DNA of 64,000 nt from Nocardiopsis sp. CNR-923 (GTDB taxonomy: Bacteria; Actinomycetota; Actinomycetes; Streptosporangiales; Streptosporangiaceae), in the NCBI RefSeq assembly GCF_001942255.1, contig NZ_MKKC01000063.1, forward strand, positions 1 to 64,000, written 5' to 3'. Position 1 is the first letter of the stretch. Every line of letters begins with the position of its first letter. The translations under genes and the position numbers were made by a program. The notes below the pieces were generated by a model. The model had not been told where the DNA came from and did not search any database. It was given only the letters and a program-made list of their open reading frames with translations. Below are positions 44,396 to 53,661 of the stretch, one piece after another.

Positions 44396-45187
44396 GTGAG
44401 CCACGCGACCGCCGCTGACGGCACCCGGATCTGGTACGACACCCTCGGCGAGGGCGAACCCCTCCTCCTCGTCCACGGCCAGTCCCTCGACCACACGATG
44501 TGGAACGGCGTCGCCGAGGAGCTGGCCCGCCACCACCGGGTCGTACGGATGGACCTGCGTGGCACCGGAGGCAGCGACACCCCCGTCGACGCCGCCTACA
44601 CGATGGACCTCCTGGCGCGCGACGCCCTCGCCGTGCTGGACGACCTCGGCGTCGCGCGCGCCCACGTCTACGGCTTCTCCATGGGCGGCAAGGTCGCGCA
44701 GACGCTGGCGGCCACGGCTCCCGAACGGGTCGGCGCGCTCGTCCTCGGCTCGACCGCCCCGGGCGGCGAGCACGAGATCGAGCGACCGGCCGCGGCCTCG
44801 CTGGCCCTGCGCAAGGCCAACACCGAGGAGGGACGCGGGCTCATCGCGCACCTGTTCTACACACCCGCCTGGGCCGACGCGCACCCGGACCACGTCGCCA
44901 CGATCGTGCCGCACAACTCCCTGCGCGCCCAACGTCGGCACTACGAGGCGAGTCTGCACCACGACGGGTGGGACCTCCTGCCCGCCATCGCCGCCGCGAC
45001 CCTAGTCGTGCACGGCGAGGACGACGAGCTCACCCCGGTGGGCAACGCGGCACTGATCGCCGAACGCGTCCCCGATGCCCGGCTGACGGTCCTGCCCGGC
45101 GTCCGCCACGGCTACCTGCACGAGGCCGAGCCGAAGGCCACCCGGGAGGTCCTGGACTTTCTGGCGGAGCACCCGCTGCCCCGTTGA
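44396..45187 (+). CDS. Alpha/beta-fold hydrolase
   Basis: 263 residues. LLLVHGQSLDHTMW is the oxyanion-hole HG motif, VYGFSMGGKVAQT the nucleophile elbow (G-F-S-M-G, Ser nucleophile), VVHGEDDELTPV the acid-containing loop, and LPGVRHGYLHEA the catalytic His. A 3-oxoadipate-enol-lactonase-like layout; substrate unknown. The GTG at 44396 follows TAGTGT by six bases and may be a leaderless start. GTG 44384 is an alternative. Confidence 0.86.
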   Translation: MSHATAADGTRIWYDTLGEGEPLLLVHGQSLDHTMWNGVAEELARHHRVVRMDLRGTGGSDTPVDAAYTMDLLARDALAVLDDLGVARAHVYGFSMGGKVAQTLAATAPERVGALVLGSTAPGGEHEIERPAAASLALRKANTEEGRGLIAHLFYTPAWADAHPDHVATIVPHNSLRAQRRHYEASLHHDGWDLLPAIAAATLVVHGEDDELTPVGNAALIAERVPDARLTVLPGVRHGYLHEAEPKATREVLDFLAEHPLPR

Positions 45188-45218
45188 CGGAGGACGCCCG
45201 GGCCGGCTCCCACCCGGC

Positions 45219-45647
45219 TCAGGCCGATCCCGGTCCGGCTCCGGCCGACGGCCACTGGTCGGAGCGCAGCCTGTCGAGTTGGCGTCGGTCGCGTTTGGTC
45301 GGACGGCCCGCGCCCCGGTCGCGCCGGATGACGGGCGCCGTCGCCTGGGGCGCGGGAGCGGGCGTCCGGTCGAGGTAGCACCGCGTCGCGACGGGCGCGC
45401 CGACCCGCTTGGCGATGACGTGACTCACGTCGACGAGCCGCGTCGTTCCGTGCAGTCGGACGCGCACCTCGTCCCCGGCTCGCACCGTGGTGGCCGCCTT
45501 CGCGGGGCGTCCGTTGACGCGCACGTGTCCGGCGCGGCAGGCCTGGGCGGCGTCGGACCTGGTCTTGGTGAGGCGGACGGCCCAGAGCCAGCGGTCCACC
45601 CGGGTCGACTCCGGTCCGGGCGGCAGGGGGGCCGACGGTTCGCTCAC
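45219..45647 (-). CDS. S4-domain RNA-binding protein (Hsp15/HslR-like)
   Basis: 142 residues. VDRWLWAVRLTKTRSDAAQACRAGHVRVNGRPAKAATTVRAGDEV is the S4 RNA-binding motif, as in Hsp15, which rescues stalled 50S subunits carrying peptidyl-tRNA. A basic C-terminal tail (RRDRGAGRPTKRDRRQLDRL) is also typical. GTG 45647 with GAGGAGA four bases upstream. Confidence 0.87.
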   Translation of the reverse strand: MSEPSAPLPPGPESTRVDRWLWAVRLTKTRSDAAQACRAGHVRVNGRPAKAATTVRAGDEVRVRLHGTTRLVDVSHVIAKRVGAPVATRCYLDRTPAPAPQATAPVIRRDRGAGRPTKRDRRQLDRLRSDQWPSAGAGPGSA

Positions 45648-45743
45648 GCCGTCTCCTCTCGGTCTCGTGGGGCGTCGTCCACCACTCTAGGCGGGGCCGG
45701 TACGAAGTACTCCAAAGTCGCGCTAGAGTTGTTCCTGCAACGA

Positions 45744-45818
45744 GGTCCTGTGGAGCAGTTAGGAGTGCTCGCCACCCTGTCAAGGTGGAGGCCGCGGGTT
45801 CAAATCCCGTCAGGACCG
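45744..45818 (+). tRNA. tRNA-Asp (GTC), second copy
   Basis: All 75 bases are identical to 28635-28709. Cloverleaf and anticodon GTC as there. Confidence 0.93.
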
Positions 45819-45823
45819 CAGTC

Positions 45824-45853
45824 GGAGCCCGGCACCGCGAGGTGCCGGGCTCC
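45824..45853 (+). terminator. Terminator after tRNA-Asp
   Basis: Perfect 13-bp stem GGAGCCCGGCACC-GCGA-GGTGCCGGGCTCC followed by a T-rich stretch, directly downstream of the tRNA. Confidence 0.85.
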
Positions 45854-45934
45854 TGTCGTTGTGGGGTGGAACCCGGCTGACGGGGAAGATCCCCTCGGGG
45901 GCGACGGCATCGGGCACGGGAGGATGACGGAACC

Positions 45935-46660
45935 TTGGGCTACCGGTACGCCGTCGAACGGGCGGACCACTCGGCGCTGGCGAGCGGCCAGGTGCTGCGC
46001 TCGGCGCCCGGTTACCCGGGCTTCCCGGTGCGGCTGGCCAGCGAACTCTTCCAACGGGGGCTGGCGCACGTGCACGACAGCCCGGTACGCCTGTGGGACC
46101 CCTGCTGTGGCGGTGGCTACCTGCTGACGGTGCTGGGCCTGCTGCACCGCGATCGCGTCTCCCACGTTCGGGCGTCGGACGTGGACGCGGACGCGGTCGA
46201 CCTGGCCGCGCGCAACCTGGAGCTGCTCACCGCGTCGGGCCTCGCCACACGGGAGGCCGAGTTGCGCCGTTCGGCCAGGGACTTCGGCCGTGTGGCGTTC
46301 GTGGAGCGGGCGGAGGCCGCCGCGAACCTCGCCGCCGGGCTGGCCGCGATGGGCGGGGACCTTCCGCACGACGCGGCGGTGGCCGACGTGTTCGCCCTGG
46401 GCGAGCCGGTCGGCGCCGATCTGGTCGTGACGGACGTGCCCTACGGCGAGATGACGCGGTGGTCCGGGGGCGTGCCGGGAGAGGATCCGGTGGGCGCTCT
46501 GCTGGCCTCACTGGGCCGTGTCCTGCCCGAGCGGGCGGTGGTGGTCGTGGCGGCGCGCACCCGTCGGATCGCGCTCCCCGAGGGTGTGCGTGCCCTGGAA
46601 CGCGTGCGGGTCGGCAACCGTTCGGCGGTCCTCGTGCGGGCTCGCGACGTGGCGCCGTAG
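45935..46660 (+). CDS. AviRa-like 23S rRNA methyltransferase
   Basis: 241 residues. GYPGFPVRLASELFQRGLA, then LWDPCCGGGYLLTVLGLLHR, ASDVDADAVDLAARNLELLT and VTDVPYGEMTRW match AviRa, the avilamycin-resistance enzyme that methylates a guanine in domain V of 23S rRNA. The SAM site (DPCCGGGYLLT) and the DxPYG catalytic-type motif are present. TTG 45935 is the in-frame start. An ATG at 45924 with GGGAGG upstream would be in frame if one G were missing in TGGG, giving MTEPWGYRYAVE. Housekeeping or resistance role cannot be told apart. Confidence 0.82.
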   Translation: MGYRYAVERADHSALASGQVLRSAPGYPGFPVRLASELFQRGLAHVHDSPVRLWDPCCGGGYLLTVLGLLHRDRVSHVRASDVDADAVDLAARNLELLTASGLATREAELRRSARDFGRVAFVERAEAAANLAAGLAAMGGDLPHDAAVADVFALGEPVGADLVVTDVPYGEMTRWSGGVPGEDPVGALLASLGRVLPERAVVVVAARTRRIALPEGVRALERVRVGNRSAVLVRARDVAP

Positions 46661-46711
46661 CCTTCGGTCGCTGCGCGGCCCCGGGGCCGCGCAGCGCGGC
46701 CAGGCGCGTGG

Positions 46712-47905
46712 TCAACCGCGCGCACGCGCGGTGCGCGCGGCGTAGACGGCCACCGCGAGCGCGGTGATCGCGAGGAGGACGAACCCCAGCGTGTACTCGC
46801 CCGTCGCCCGTTGGATCCCGGTCAGCAGCACCGGCGGCAGGAACCCGCCCAGCGCGCCGCCCGCCCCCGCCATGCCGCTCACGGTTCCCACCTGTCGCGG
46901 ATCCACCGCCTCGGCCACCAGTGCCATCACACCGCCGGTACCCAGCCCCAGCGAGGCCGCGACCAGGGTGAACGCAACGCCGGACAGGAACCCCGCGGGC
47001 GGGTGCAGCGCCAGTGCGACGGCGAACACGCCCGTCCCCACGAACGACGCCACACAGACCCGGGCCGCGCCGATCCGGTCCGAGAGCAGGCCGCCGCACG
47101 CCCGCGCCAGCATCGCCACGACCGCGAACCCTGTCGTGCGCAGCGCGGCCTCGGCCACGGTGTACGCGTGGTCCGCGGTGAGCAGCGTCGGCAACGCGGT
47201 GGTGAAGGCGACCACGCCGCCGAAGGCCACCGCGTACAGCAGTGCCGCCCGCCACGCCACGGCCAGTTCGAACGCGTCGCGCACCCGGATCCGCGAGGCG
47301 TCGAGCGGAAACCGCCATTCGGGCGCGTCGCGGCCGAACACCCACGTCACGACGCCCATCGCGACCAGGGCGGCGCACAGCAGCAGGTGGGCTCCGGCGG
47401 CCCCGACCGCCGTCACCAGGCGCGGCGTGAGGAACGTGGACAGGCCCATGCCGACCATGCCCGCGCCGAACACCCCCGTGGCGAACCCGCGCCGCCCCGA
47501 CGGGAACCAGGAGGCGACGAACGGGAGCCCCGCGGCGAACGAGGCGCCCGCCACCCCCAGCAGCAGCGTCCACAGCACGAGCAGCCCGTAGGAGGTCGAC
47601 GCCACCCCGAGCAGGAGCGTCGGGACGGCGGTCGCCAGACACACGGCCGCGAGCGTCACCCGACCGCCGAAGCGGTCGGCCAGCAAGCCGACCGCCACGA
47701 GTGCGCCCGCGCCCGAAAGGGTGGGCAGGGACACCAGGACGGTGGTCTGGGCGTTCGTGAGACCGAGGGCGTCGGCGTAGGAGCGCGACAGCGGCCCGAC
47801 GAGGTTCCACGCCCAGAGCGTCAGGGCGAACGCCGCGGTGGCCAGGGCGAGGTTACCGCCCGCGGTTCCGTTCCGTGTCGCGTGTCCCGCGACATGCGTG
47901 CGCAT
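46712..47905 (-). CDS. MFS transporter, NarK/nitrate-nitrite-porter-like
   Basis: 397 residues with 12 hydrophobic segments. FALTLWAWNLVGPLSRSYAD at the N terminus and GLLADRFGGRVTLAAVCLA (TM2-3 loop) are typical of NarK-like carriers. The Gly-rich FAAGLPFVASWFPSGRRGFATGVFGAGMVG resembles the nitrate-signature region in TM5. Probably nitrate/nitrite transport, but related carriers take other anions. ATG 47905 has GGGAG eight bases upstream. No nitrate reductase is nearby. Confidence 0.77.
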   Translation of the reverse strand: MRTHVAGHATRNGTAGGNLALATAAFALTLWAWNLVGPLSRSYADALGLTNAQTTVLVSLPTLSGAGALVAVGLLADRFGGRVTLAAVCLATAVPTLLLGVASTSYGLLVLWTLLLGVAGASFAAGLPFVASWFPSGRRGFATGVFGAGMVGMGLSTFLTPRLVTAVGAAGAHLLLCAALVAMGVVTWVFGRDAPEWRFPLDASRIRVRDAFELAVAWRAALLYAVAFGGVVAFTTALPTLLTADHAYTVAEAALRTTGFAVVAMLARACGGLLSDRIGAARVCVASFVGTGVFAVALALHPPAGFLSGVAFTLVAASLGLGTGGVMALVAEAVDPRQVGTVSGMAGAGGALGGFLPPVLLTGIQRATGEYTLGFVLLAITALAVAVYAARTARARG

Positions 47906-48602
47906 GTGGAGAACTCCCCCTCGTCGTCGATTCGCGGCGATTGTCGCCGAAATCGGAGTGGGATACGTGACATCCGTGCCGGAGCAGGCATATTCATTAA
48001 CGGAATGTGGCGGGTGCTGGGCCGGATCCCGCAGGGCCAGGAAAAGGCAAACGGAGTGTTGTGGCGATGGCGGCACGAGGTCAAGGCGGAATTCCCCAGG
48101 GCGAGGTCGCGGGCGGGGACGAGCACCGGGCGGTCACGGACCCGGCGATGGACGATGCGGGTGGCGGGACTGTTCAGGGCGGTGGTGCGCGGTGGCAGGG
48201 GCGGCGCTCGCGCGGCCGTCCCTACCGTCCCGCACACGGCGTGAACTCCAGCGGTCCTTGTTCGCGCGAGGTGGGAGTCGAGGACGGATTCGTCATCCAC
48301 GAAACGCGCGCGGCCGATTTTCCGTCGATCGTCCCGGGCCACCCGGAACTCGGGTCGCGCGGTTGTCCGCGCGGCGCGCCGTACACGCGCGACATCTATT
48401 TCCGCGTGCGCGGTGACCGCGGGGGGCGCCCGATCGCCCCGCGTCCACGGAGCGGCGACGACGAGCAGACGCGCGTGTCCGCGGGCGCGAACGACGGCGA
48501 GGGGGACGAGGGAGCCAGCGGTCCAGGGTGCGGCTCGCGCTGATCCGTCCCGCCCGGGCCCGACCCGCACCCGTCTCGCACGCACTGCCCAGGAGACCCG
48601 GC
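47906..48602. other. Long divergent intergenic region
   Basis: 697 bases between narK-like and DUF5996 genes. A short AT-richer patch near 47986-48005 may hold the narK-side promoter. Open frames here have random-looking composition; I see no gene. Confidence 0.5.
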
Positions 48603-49544
48603 ATGACGGAGCTGTTCCCGCCCTTCCCGCTCGCGGACTGGTACGACACCAAGCAGACGCTGCACCGTTTCGAGCAGATCGTCGGCAAGACGCGCCTGCG
48701 CCACAGCCCGCGCCGCAACCACTGGTGGCACGTGCCCTTCCATCTGACGGGGACCGGGATCACCACGCGCCCGATGGGCGTGGTGGACGGGAACCCGGTG
48801 TTCAGCGTCGACTTCGACTTCGTCCGCCACCAGCTGGTCGCGTCGAACATCGACGGCGCGCGGGTGTCCTTCCCGCTCCAGGGCAACAGCGTCGCCTCGT
48901 TCTACCTGCGGTTCCAGTCCGCGCTGGACAGCCTCGGCGTGGACGGGAGTATCCCGGAGGCGCACCCGTTCGACCTGCCCGACGCCGACCGCCCGTTCGC
49001 GGACGACCACGAGCACGCCGCCTACGACCCGGCGCACGCCACGCGGTACTGGCAGATCCTCAGCCAGGTCAACCTGATCCTGGAGGAGTTCTCGGCCGGG
49101 TTCTCCGGTAAGACCAGCCCCGTGCACCACTTCTGGCACACGTTCGACCTCGCGGTCACCCGCTTCTCACCGCATCCGGTCCCGCAGCCACGGGAGGCGG
49201 GACCGCTGATCCGCGAGGCGTATTCGCGGGAGGCGGTGAGTTTCGGGTTCTGGTTCGGCGACGACGCCGTCCCCGAACCGTGCTTCTACTCCTACACCGT
49301 GCCCGAACCCCGGGGCCTGACCGAACGACGCCTCTGGCCCGCCTCCGCCGAGTGGGTGGAGAGCGGCCGGGGGCACCTCGCGCTGCTGCGGTACGCCGAC
49401 GCGCGCACGGCGCCCGATCCCCGTGCCACGGTCCTGGAGTTCCTGGAGAGCGCCTACCGGGCGGGGGCGGAGCTGGCCGGATGGGACCTCGACGCGTTGG
49501 CCTGCCCCGGCGGGATCACCGATCCGCACCTCGACCAGTCCTGA
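48603..49544 (+). CDS. DUF5996 family protein
   Basis: 313 residues, with LADWYDTKQTLHRFEQIVGKTRL, NHWWHVPFHLTGTGITT and GKTSPVHHFWHTFDLAVTRFS, and many conserved Trp, His and Asp residues, as in the DUF5996 family found in actinomycetes and proteobacteria. No signal peptide or membrane segment. Function unknown; the His/Trp-rich pattern suggests an enzyme or metal binding. ATG 48603 with AGGAG upstream. Confidence 0.83.
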   Translation: MTELFPPFPLADWYDTKQTLHRFEQIVGKTRLRHSPRRNHWWHVPFHLTGTGITTRPMGVVDGNPVFSVDFDFVRHQLVASNIDGARVSFPLQGNSVASFYLRFQSALDSLGVDGSIPEAHPFDLPDADRPFADDHEHAAYDPAHATRYWQILSQVNLILEEFSAGFSGKTSPVHHFWHTFDLAVTRFSPHPVPQPREAGPLIREAYSREAVSFGFWFGDDAVPEPCFYSYTVPEPRGLTERRLWPASAEWVESGRGHLALLRYADARTAPDPRATVLEFLESAYRAGAELAGWDLDALACPGGITDPHLDQS

Positions 49545-49772
49545 TTCCGCGGCGGGAATCCCCGGGGAACCCGCTTCCGGGGTGTGCGCCGGGTGTCCGG
49601 TCTCCGGGCACCCGGCGCACGGTTGGTCGGAAAAGGGTCATGTAGGGAACTTCCAGGGGTAAAATCCCGTTCCTTTGTGTGCGCGGATTTTCTGGGGGAA
49701 TGGGCTCCGGAACGTGGTGGTTCGCGACGCGCACGCAGCGCCCGCGAAGGGCGCCCGGAGCGGGGGAGTGGC

Positions 49773-50060
49773 ATGGATCTGACCGTCGTCGACGCACCGG
49801 AGCGGTCGAGGTACGAGGCGAGCGCCGACGGGCGGGTGGTGGGCTTCTCCGCCTACCACCTGATCGAGGAGGGCGTGCTCGCACTTCCCCACGTGGAGGT
49901 GGAGTCAGCGTTCGAGGGCCGGGGGGTGGCCAGCGCGCTCGTGCGCGAGTCGCTCGACGACATCCGCGCCCGCGACCTGAAGGTCGTGCCGATCTGCCCG
50001 TTCGTCCGGGCGTTCCTGAAGCGTCACCCCGCCTACGGGGACCTGGTCCACGGAGGGTGA
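49773..50060 (+). CDS. Small GNAT-type N-acetyltransferase (YjdJ-like)
   Basis: 95 residues. VGFSAYHLIEEGVLALPHVEVESAFEGRGVASALVRESLDDIRARDLKVVPICPFVRAFLKRHPAY is the compact GNAT fold with the acetyl-CoA loop EGRGVAS and the conserved CPFv..fl..HP.Y end. Such proteins are stand-alone; the substrate is unknown. ATG 49773 with GGGGGAG four bases upstream. Confidence 0.88.
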   Translation: MDLTVVDAPERSRYEASADGRVVGFSAYHLIEEGVLALPHVEVESAFEGRGVASALVRESLDDIRARDLKVVPICPFVRAFLKRHPAYGDLVHGG

Positions 50061-50227
50061 GGGCCGGGACCCGGGCGACGGGTCCGGGTTCCTCCCGCGT
50101 GCACCGAGAAACACTTCTGTGTCGGATCCGTCACCTTCCGGCGAAGGTGTGGAGCGATGAGTGAATCGCCCAGAGCGCAGGGTATACGGCAACGACCCGT
50201 ACCCCTGAGCGAAGGAGCTCCCCCGTC

Positions 50228-51715
50228 GTGTTAGTCGCAGACGCAGCCCCCACTCTCAACGAGCGCGTGACCGGTGCCATCGGGGACTTCAACAACGACA
50301 TCCTGTGGGCCTGGGGGGTGATCCCCCTCCTCGTCGTCGTCAGCCTGTACTTCACCTTCGGCTCCGGCCTGGTCCAGATCCGGATGCTGCCCGAGATGTT
50401 CCGGGCTGCGGGGGACGCCGGAGCGGGCGCAGACGGGAAGAAGGCGGTGTCGTCGCTCCAGGCGTTCATGATCTCGGCAGCCGGCCGCGTCGGCACCGGA
50501 AACATCGTCGGCGTGTCGGTCGCCATCGCGCTCGGGGGGCCGGGCGCGGTGTTCTGGATGTGGACGATGGCGACGGTCGTCGGCGCGGCCAGCTTCGTGG
50601 AGGCGACGCTCGCCCAGCTGTACAAGGTGCGCGACCGCTCCGGATACCGCGGCGGCCCCGCGTACTACATGGAACGGGCGCTGGGTCAGCGGTGGCTGGG
50701 GGCGTTGTTCGCGGTCGTCCTCATCCTGACCTTCCCGATGGTGTTCAACGCCGTGCAGAGCAACACCATCGCCGGTGCGATCGCCAACTCCTCCGAGACC
50801 CTGGGTCTCGGCTCGGGCGTGTGGCTGTCGGCCGCAGTCGGCGTCGTGCTCGTCGTGGTCACGGGCCTGGTGATCTTCGGCGGCGTCCGCCGGATCGCGC
50901 ACACGGCCCAGGCGCTCATCCCGTCCTTCGCCGCACTGTACGTCGTCCTCGGCCTGGTCATCATGGCGATGAACTGGCAGGTGCTGCCCAGCGTGCTCGC
51001 GCTGATCTTCGAGCACGCGTTCGGTCTGCGGGAGTTCGGCGCCGCGACCCTCGGCACGGTGATCATCCAGGGCGTGCGCAGGGGCATGTTCTCCAACGAG
51101 GCCGGTCTGGGGTCGGCGCCGGTGGCGGCGGCCAGCGCCTCGGTGACGCACCCGGTCAAGCAGGGCCTCGTGCAGACGCTCGGCGTGTACTTCGACACCC
51201 TGCTGCTGTGCACGGTGACCGCCTTCATCATCCTCCTCGCCTCCGAGGGGTCGTTCGACAGCGGTCTGGAGGGCGATCTGGCTCAGCAGGCGGTCATGAC
51301 GTCGCTCGGGCCGTGGGCGCTGCACCTGATGACCGCGATCATCCTGTTGGTCGCGTTCACGTCGGTGCTCGGCAACTACTACTACGGCGAGTCGAACGTC
51401 GAGTACCTCACCCGGAGCAGCGGTGCGCTGGTCGGGTACAAGGCTGTGTTCCTGCTGGCGACCTTCCTGGGGGCGCTGGGCTCGATCGACCTGGTCTGGA
51501 CGCTGGCCGACACCACGATGGGCGCGATGGCGCTGATCAACCTGCTGGCGATCACGCCCCTCGCGGCGGTCGCGTTCCGGCTGCTCAAGGACTACAACCA
51601 GCAGCGGAGGCAGGGCCGGGACCCGGTGTTCACGCGGGACCGGATGCCGGACCTGCGGGGGATCGAGTGCTGGGAGTCGGAGGAGGAGGTCACCTCCGGG
51701 TCCGGGGCGCGGTGA
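50228..51715 (+). CDS. Sodium:alanine symporter (AGCS family)
   Basis: 495 residues with about 11 hydrophobic segments. The family marks are ISAAGRVGTGNIVGVSVAIALGGPGAVFWMW, YRGGPAYYMERALG, IIQGVRRGMFSNEAGLGSAPVAAASA and SVLGNYYYGESNVEYL. Takes up alanine or glycine with sodium. GTG 50228 is preceded by AAGGAG. Single gene with its own upstream region. Confidence 0.92.
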   Translation: MLVADAAPTLNERVTGAIGDFNNDILWAWGVIPLLVVVSLYFTFGSGLVQIRMLPEMFRAAGDAGAGADGKKAVSSLQAFMISAAGRVGTGNIVGVSVAIALGGPGAVFWMWTMATVVGAASFVEATLAQLYKVRDRSGYRGGPAYYMERALGQRWLGALFAVVLILTFPMVFNAVQSNTIAGAIANSSETLGLGSGVWLSAAVGVVLVVVTGLVIFGGVRRIAHTAQALIPSFAALYVVLGLVIMAMNWQVLPSVLALIFEHAFGLREFGAATLGTVIIQGVRRGMFSNEAGLGSAPVAAASASVTHPVKQGLVQTLGVYFDTLLLCTVTAFIILLASEGSFDSGLEGDLAQQAVMTSLGPWALHLMTAIILLVAFTSVLGNYYYGESNVEYLTRSSGALVGYKAVFLLATFLGALGSIDLVWTLADTTMGAMALINLLAITPLAAVAFRLLKDYNQQRRQGRDPVFTRDRMPDLRGIECWESEEEVTSGSGAR

Positions 51716-51905
51716 CCCCCGGGGCGGTGCGCTGGCCGACGGCCGGAGCACCGCCTCCGCGCGTGCACGGGCGAGGCACGTTCTTCACTGTGAACGCGAA
51801 GATTCCGTAGTTTCCGGACAACTGTGTGCTTTCGGTCACGGAGATGAGGCGCTAGTGTGCAGCATCACAGTTGTGGCGGTCCGTGCGTCTCGTCGAGGGA
51901 GTCCG

Positions 51906-52505
51906 ATGTCCATCGTCTCAATCGAGCCCGCCACCGCCGAGCGGTGGGAGGACCTGGAGAACCTGTTCGGACCCACCGGGGCCTACGGGCACTGCTGGTG
52001 CACGTTCTTCCGCAGGCGGGCCAAGGACCACACGGCCAGCACCTCGTGCGAGCGCTCTCGGCGAGGGGTGGACAACAAGGAGGAGTTGCGGCGGCTGACG
52101 TTGGACGGCCGGGTCCCCGGGCTGATCGCCTACGACGAGGACGGGCCGTGCGGCTGGGTGTCCGTGGCGCCCCGGGCGGATTTCATCCGGCTCTCGCGGT
52201 CGCGGTCGCTGCGGCCCGCCGACCCCAACGAGCCGGGCGTCTGGGCGCTCGTCTGTTTCTGGCTGCCGCCGAGGCGTCGGCGCCGGGGGCTCGGCAGCCG
52301 TCTGCTGGACGGGGCCATCGAGTACGCGCGGACCAACGGCGCCCGGGTGTTGGAGGCCTATCCCGTGGACACGGCGGGTGGCCGGGCACCGAGCGCGGAG
52401 GTCTACACGGGGACGGTCGAGATGTACCAGCGCGCGGGGTTCTCGCTGGCCCCGCACCACAGCAGCGAGCGCGTGGTCGCTCGGCTGGCGTTGAAGTCCG
52501 ACTGA
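51906..52505 (+). CDS. GNAT family N-acetyltransferase
   Basis: 199 residues. GHCWCTFFRRRAKDHTASTS near the N terminus, CGWVSVAPRADFIRLSRSR, and the acetyl-CoA loop RRRRRGLGSRLLDGAIEYAR, with AEVYTGTVEMYQRAGFSLAP at the end. This fits a GNAT group common in actinomycetes. ATG 51906 has AGGGAG four bases upstream; GTG 51855 would add 17 residues without support. Confidence 0.85.
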   Translation: MSIVSIEPATAERWEDLENLFGPTGAYGHCWCTFFRRRAKDHTASTSCERSRRGVDNKEELRRLTLDGRVPGLIAYDEDGPCGWVSVAPRADFIRLSRSRSLRPADPNEPGVWALVCFWLPPRRRRRGLGSRLLDGAIEYARTNGARVLEAYPVDTAGGRAPSAEVYTGTVEMYQRAGFSLAPHHSSERVVARLALKSD

Positions 52506-53093
52506 CGCGGGGCCCGCGCGGACGGCTCAGCGCGCTCGCCGGGCCGTGCGCATGGGCGCGGCGCGTCGGTGCGTCGGGCCGCGCCGGCTCGCCGTGGCGG
52601 GTCGGGGCTCGCGCGTGGGCGTGGGCTGATTCTCTGCGGCACGCACCCCCTCTTCCCGGGGCCGGGGCTCACGCGGGGGCGTGTCGGCGGGCGGCCCCGG
52701 TCGTCGGGGGCGGGCCGTGCCGAATCGGCGGGATGAGGTCGTCCGAAACGCGCGCGGAAGGTCGCCGGGGAACCGGGGGAGGGTATCGACCGATCGGAGT
52801 GGATCCGGCCCGTCGGTGTCCTCTCCCCCGTGGGGCCGGTCCGAAGGCGCGGCCCGAGGGCTGAATCCGACCCTCGGGCGAGGTGGGGCGGCACGAGGCG
52901 GCCGGTGGGACGCGCCCCCCTGCGACGCGTGGACCGCGCGGGCGCGGGGCGGCGCCAGGGCGGTTCGCCGGGTCGTGGACGGCCGGACGGTCGGTGCGCG
53001 TCAGGGGGCGGTCGTGTGGCCGGGAACGCGTGTGCGCGGCCCCGGCCAGGGCCGCGGTGTCTCCCGCTCCGGTCGCTCCCTGCCGTGGACTTG
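52506..53093. other. Gene-free GC-rich region
   Basis: 588 bases. All long frames show random high-GC composition. I see no gene, only the upstream side of the copper promoter at the right edge. Confidence 0.5.
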
Positions 53094-53175
53094 TACCCCC
53101 CTGGGGTAATCTCGAAGACGCGTCGGGCGGACGTGCTCATGTACTTGACGAACTAATACCCCCAGGGGGTATAGT
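53094..53175 (+). promoter_or_regulatory. CsoR-type copper operators and cop promoter
   Basis: Operator 2 is a perfect palindrome ATACCCCC-A-GGGGGTAT (53156-53172). A partial copy TACCCCCCTGGGGTA lies at 53094-53108. Operator 2 lies between TTGACG (53145-53150) and TATAGT (53170-53175), a 19-base spacer, so a bound repressor would block the promoter. Matches the known actinomycete CsoR consensus. No csoR gene in the window. Confidence 0.78.
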
Positions 53176-53237
53176 TTTCCTCAGTTGGAGCGGTCCGGCA
53201 CCGGACCGCGGAGGTACACGCGTACTCAGGAGACGAC

Positions 53238-53452
53238 ATGGCCACCATGACCACCGCTGTCTACGACGTCGACGGCATGAGCTGCGGACACTGCGTCAAC
53301 GCCATCACTCAGGAGGTCACGGGTGTCGCGGGCGCAGCGACGTCAGCGTCGACCTCCAGGCCCAGCGGGTCACGGTCACCAGCGAGGGGCCGGTCAAGGA
53401 CGCGCAGGTCCGCGCCGCCATCGACGAGGCGGGATACGAGGTGCGCAACTGA
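53238..53452 (+). CDS. copZ: CopZ-like copper chaperone (frameshifted)
   Basis: About 72 residues when repaired. MATMTTAVYDVDGMSCGHCVNAITQEVTGVAG carries the GMxCxxC copper-binding motif. The remainder VSVDLQAQRVTVTSEGPVKDAQVRAAIDEAGYEV is in the next frame, so a base is missing near 53335. It hands Cu(I) to the P-type ATPase encoded downstream. First gene behind the CsoR-type promoter. Confidence 0.87.
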
Positions 53453-53453
53453 C

Positions 53454-53642
53454 ATGGGCGTGACCACGAGACTCGCGCTCTTCGCCACGGGGCTCGTGGC
53501 CGTGTTCGCCGCGATGTTCGGGGTTGGCTCCCTGGCCGGCCCCCTCCTCCCGGAGGGCGCCGCCCCACAGGCCGTCACGGGCACCCCCGGCGGCGACACC
53601 GGCCCCGAGCAGGGCGACGACGCCTCCCCCACGGACCACTAG
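53454..53642 (+). CDS. Small membrane or secreted protein in the cop operon
   Basis: 62 residues. One hydrophobic segment ([23 protein letters not shown]) and a Pro/Gly/Asp-rich tail. It starts 1 base after copZ and ends 19 bases before copA, so it is co-transcribed. Small proteins of this type are often found between copZ and copA in actinomycetes; the role is unknown. Confidence 0.7.
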   Translation: MGVTTRLALFATGLVAVFAAMFGVGSLAGPLLPEGAAPQAVTGTPGGDTGPEQGDDASPTDH

Positions 53643-53661
53643 CAGCGGTAGGAGCGGTGAA

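Noticed and set aside
48007-48543. Plus-strand frame in the narK-DUF5996 gap
   Set aside because: No ribosome site, low-complexity Gly/Arg composition, no motif.
52681-53156. Several overlapping frames before the copper promoter
   Set aside because: Composition is random for high-GC DNA and frames run through the operator.
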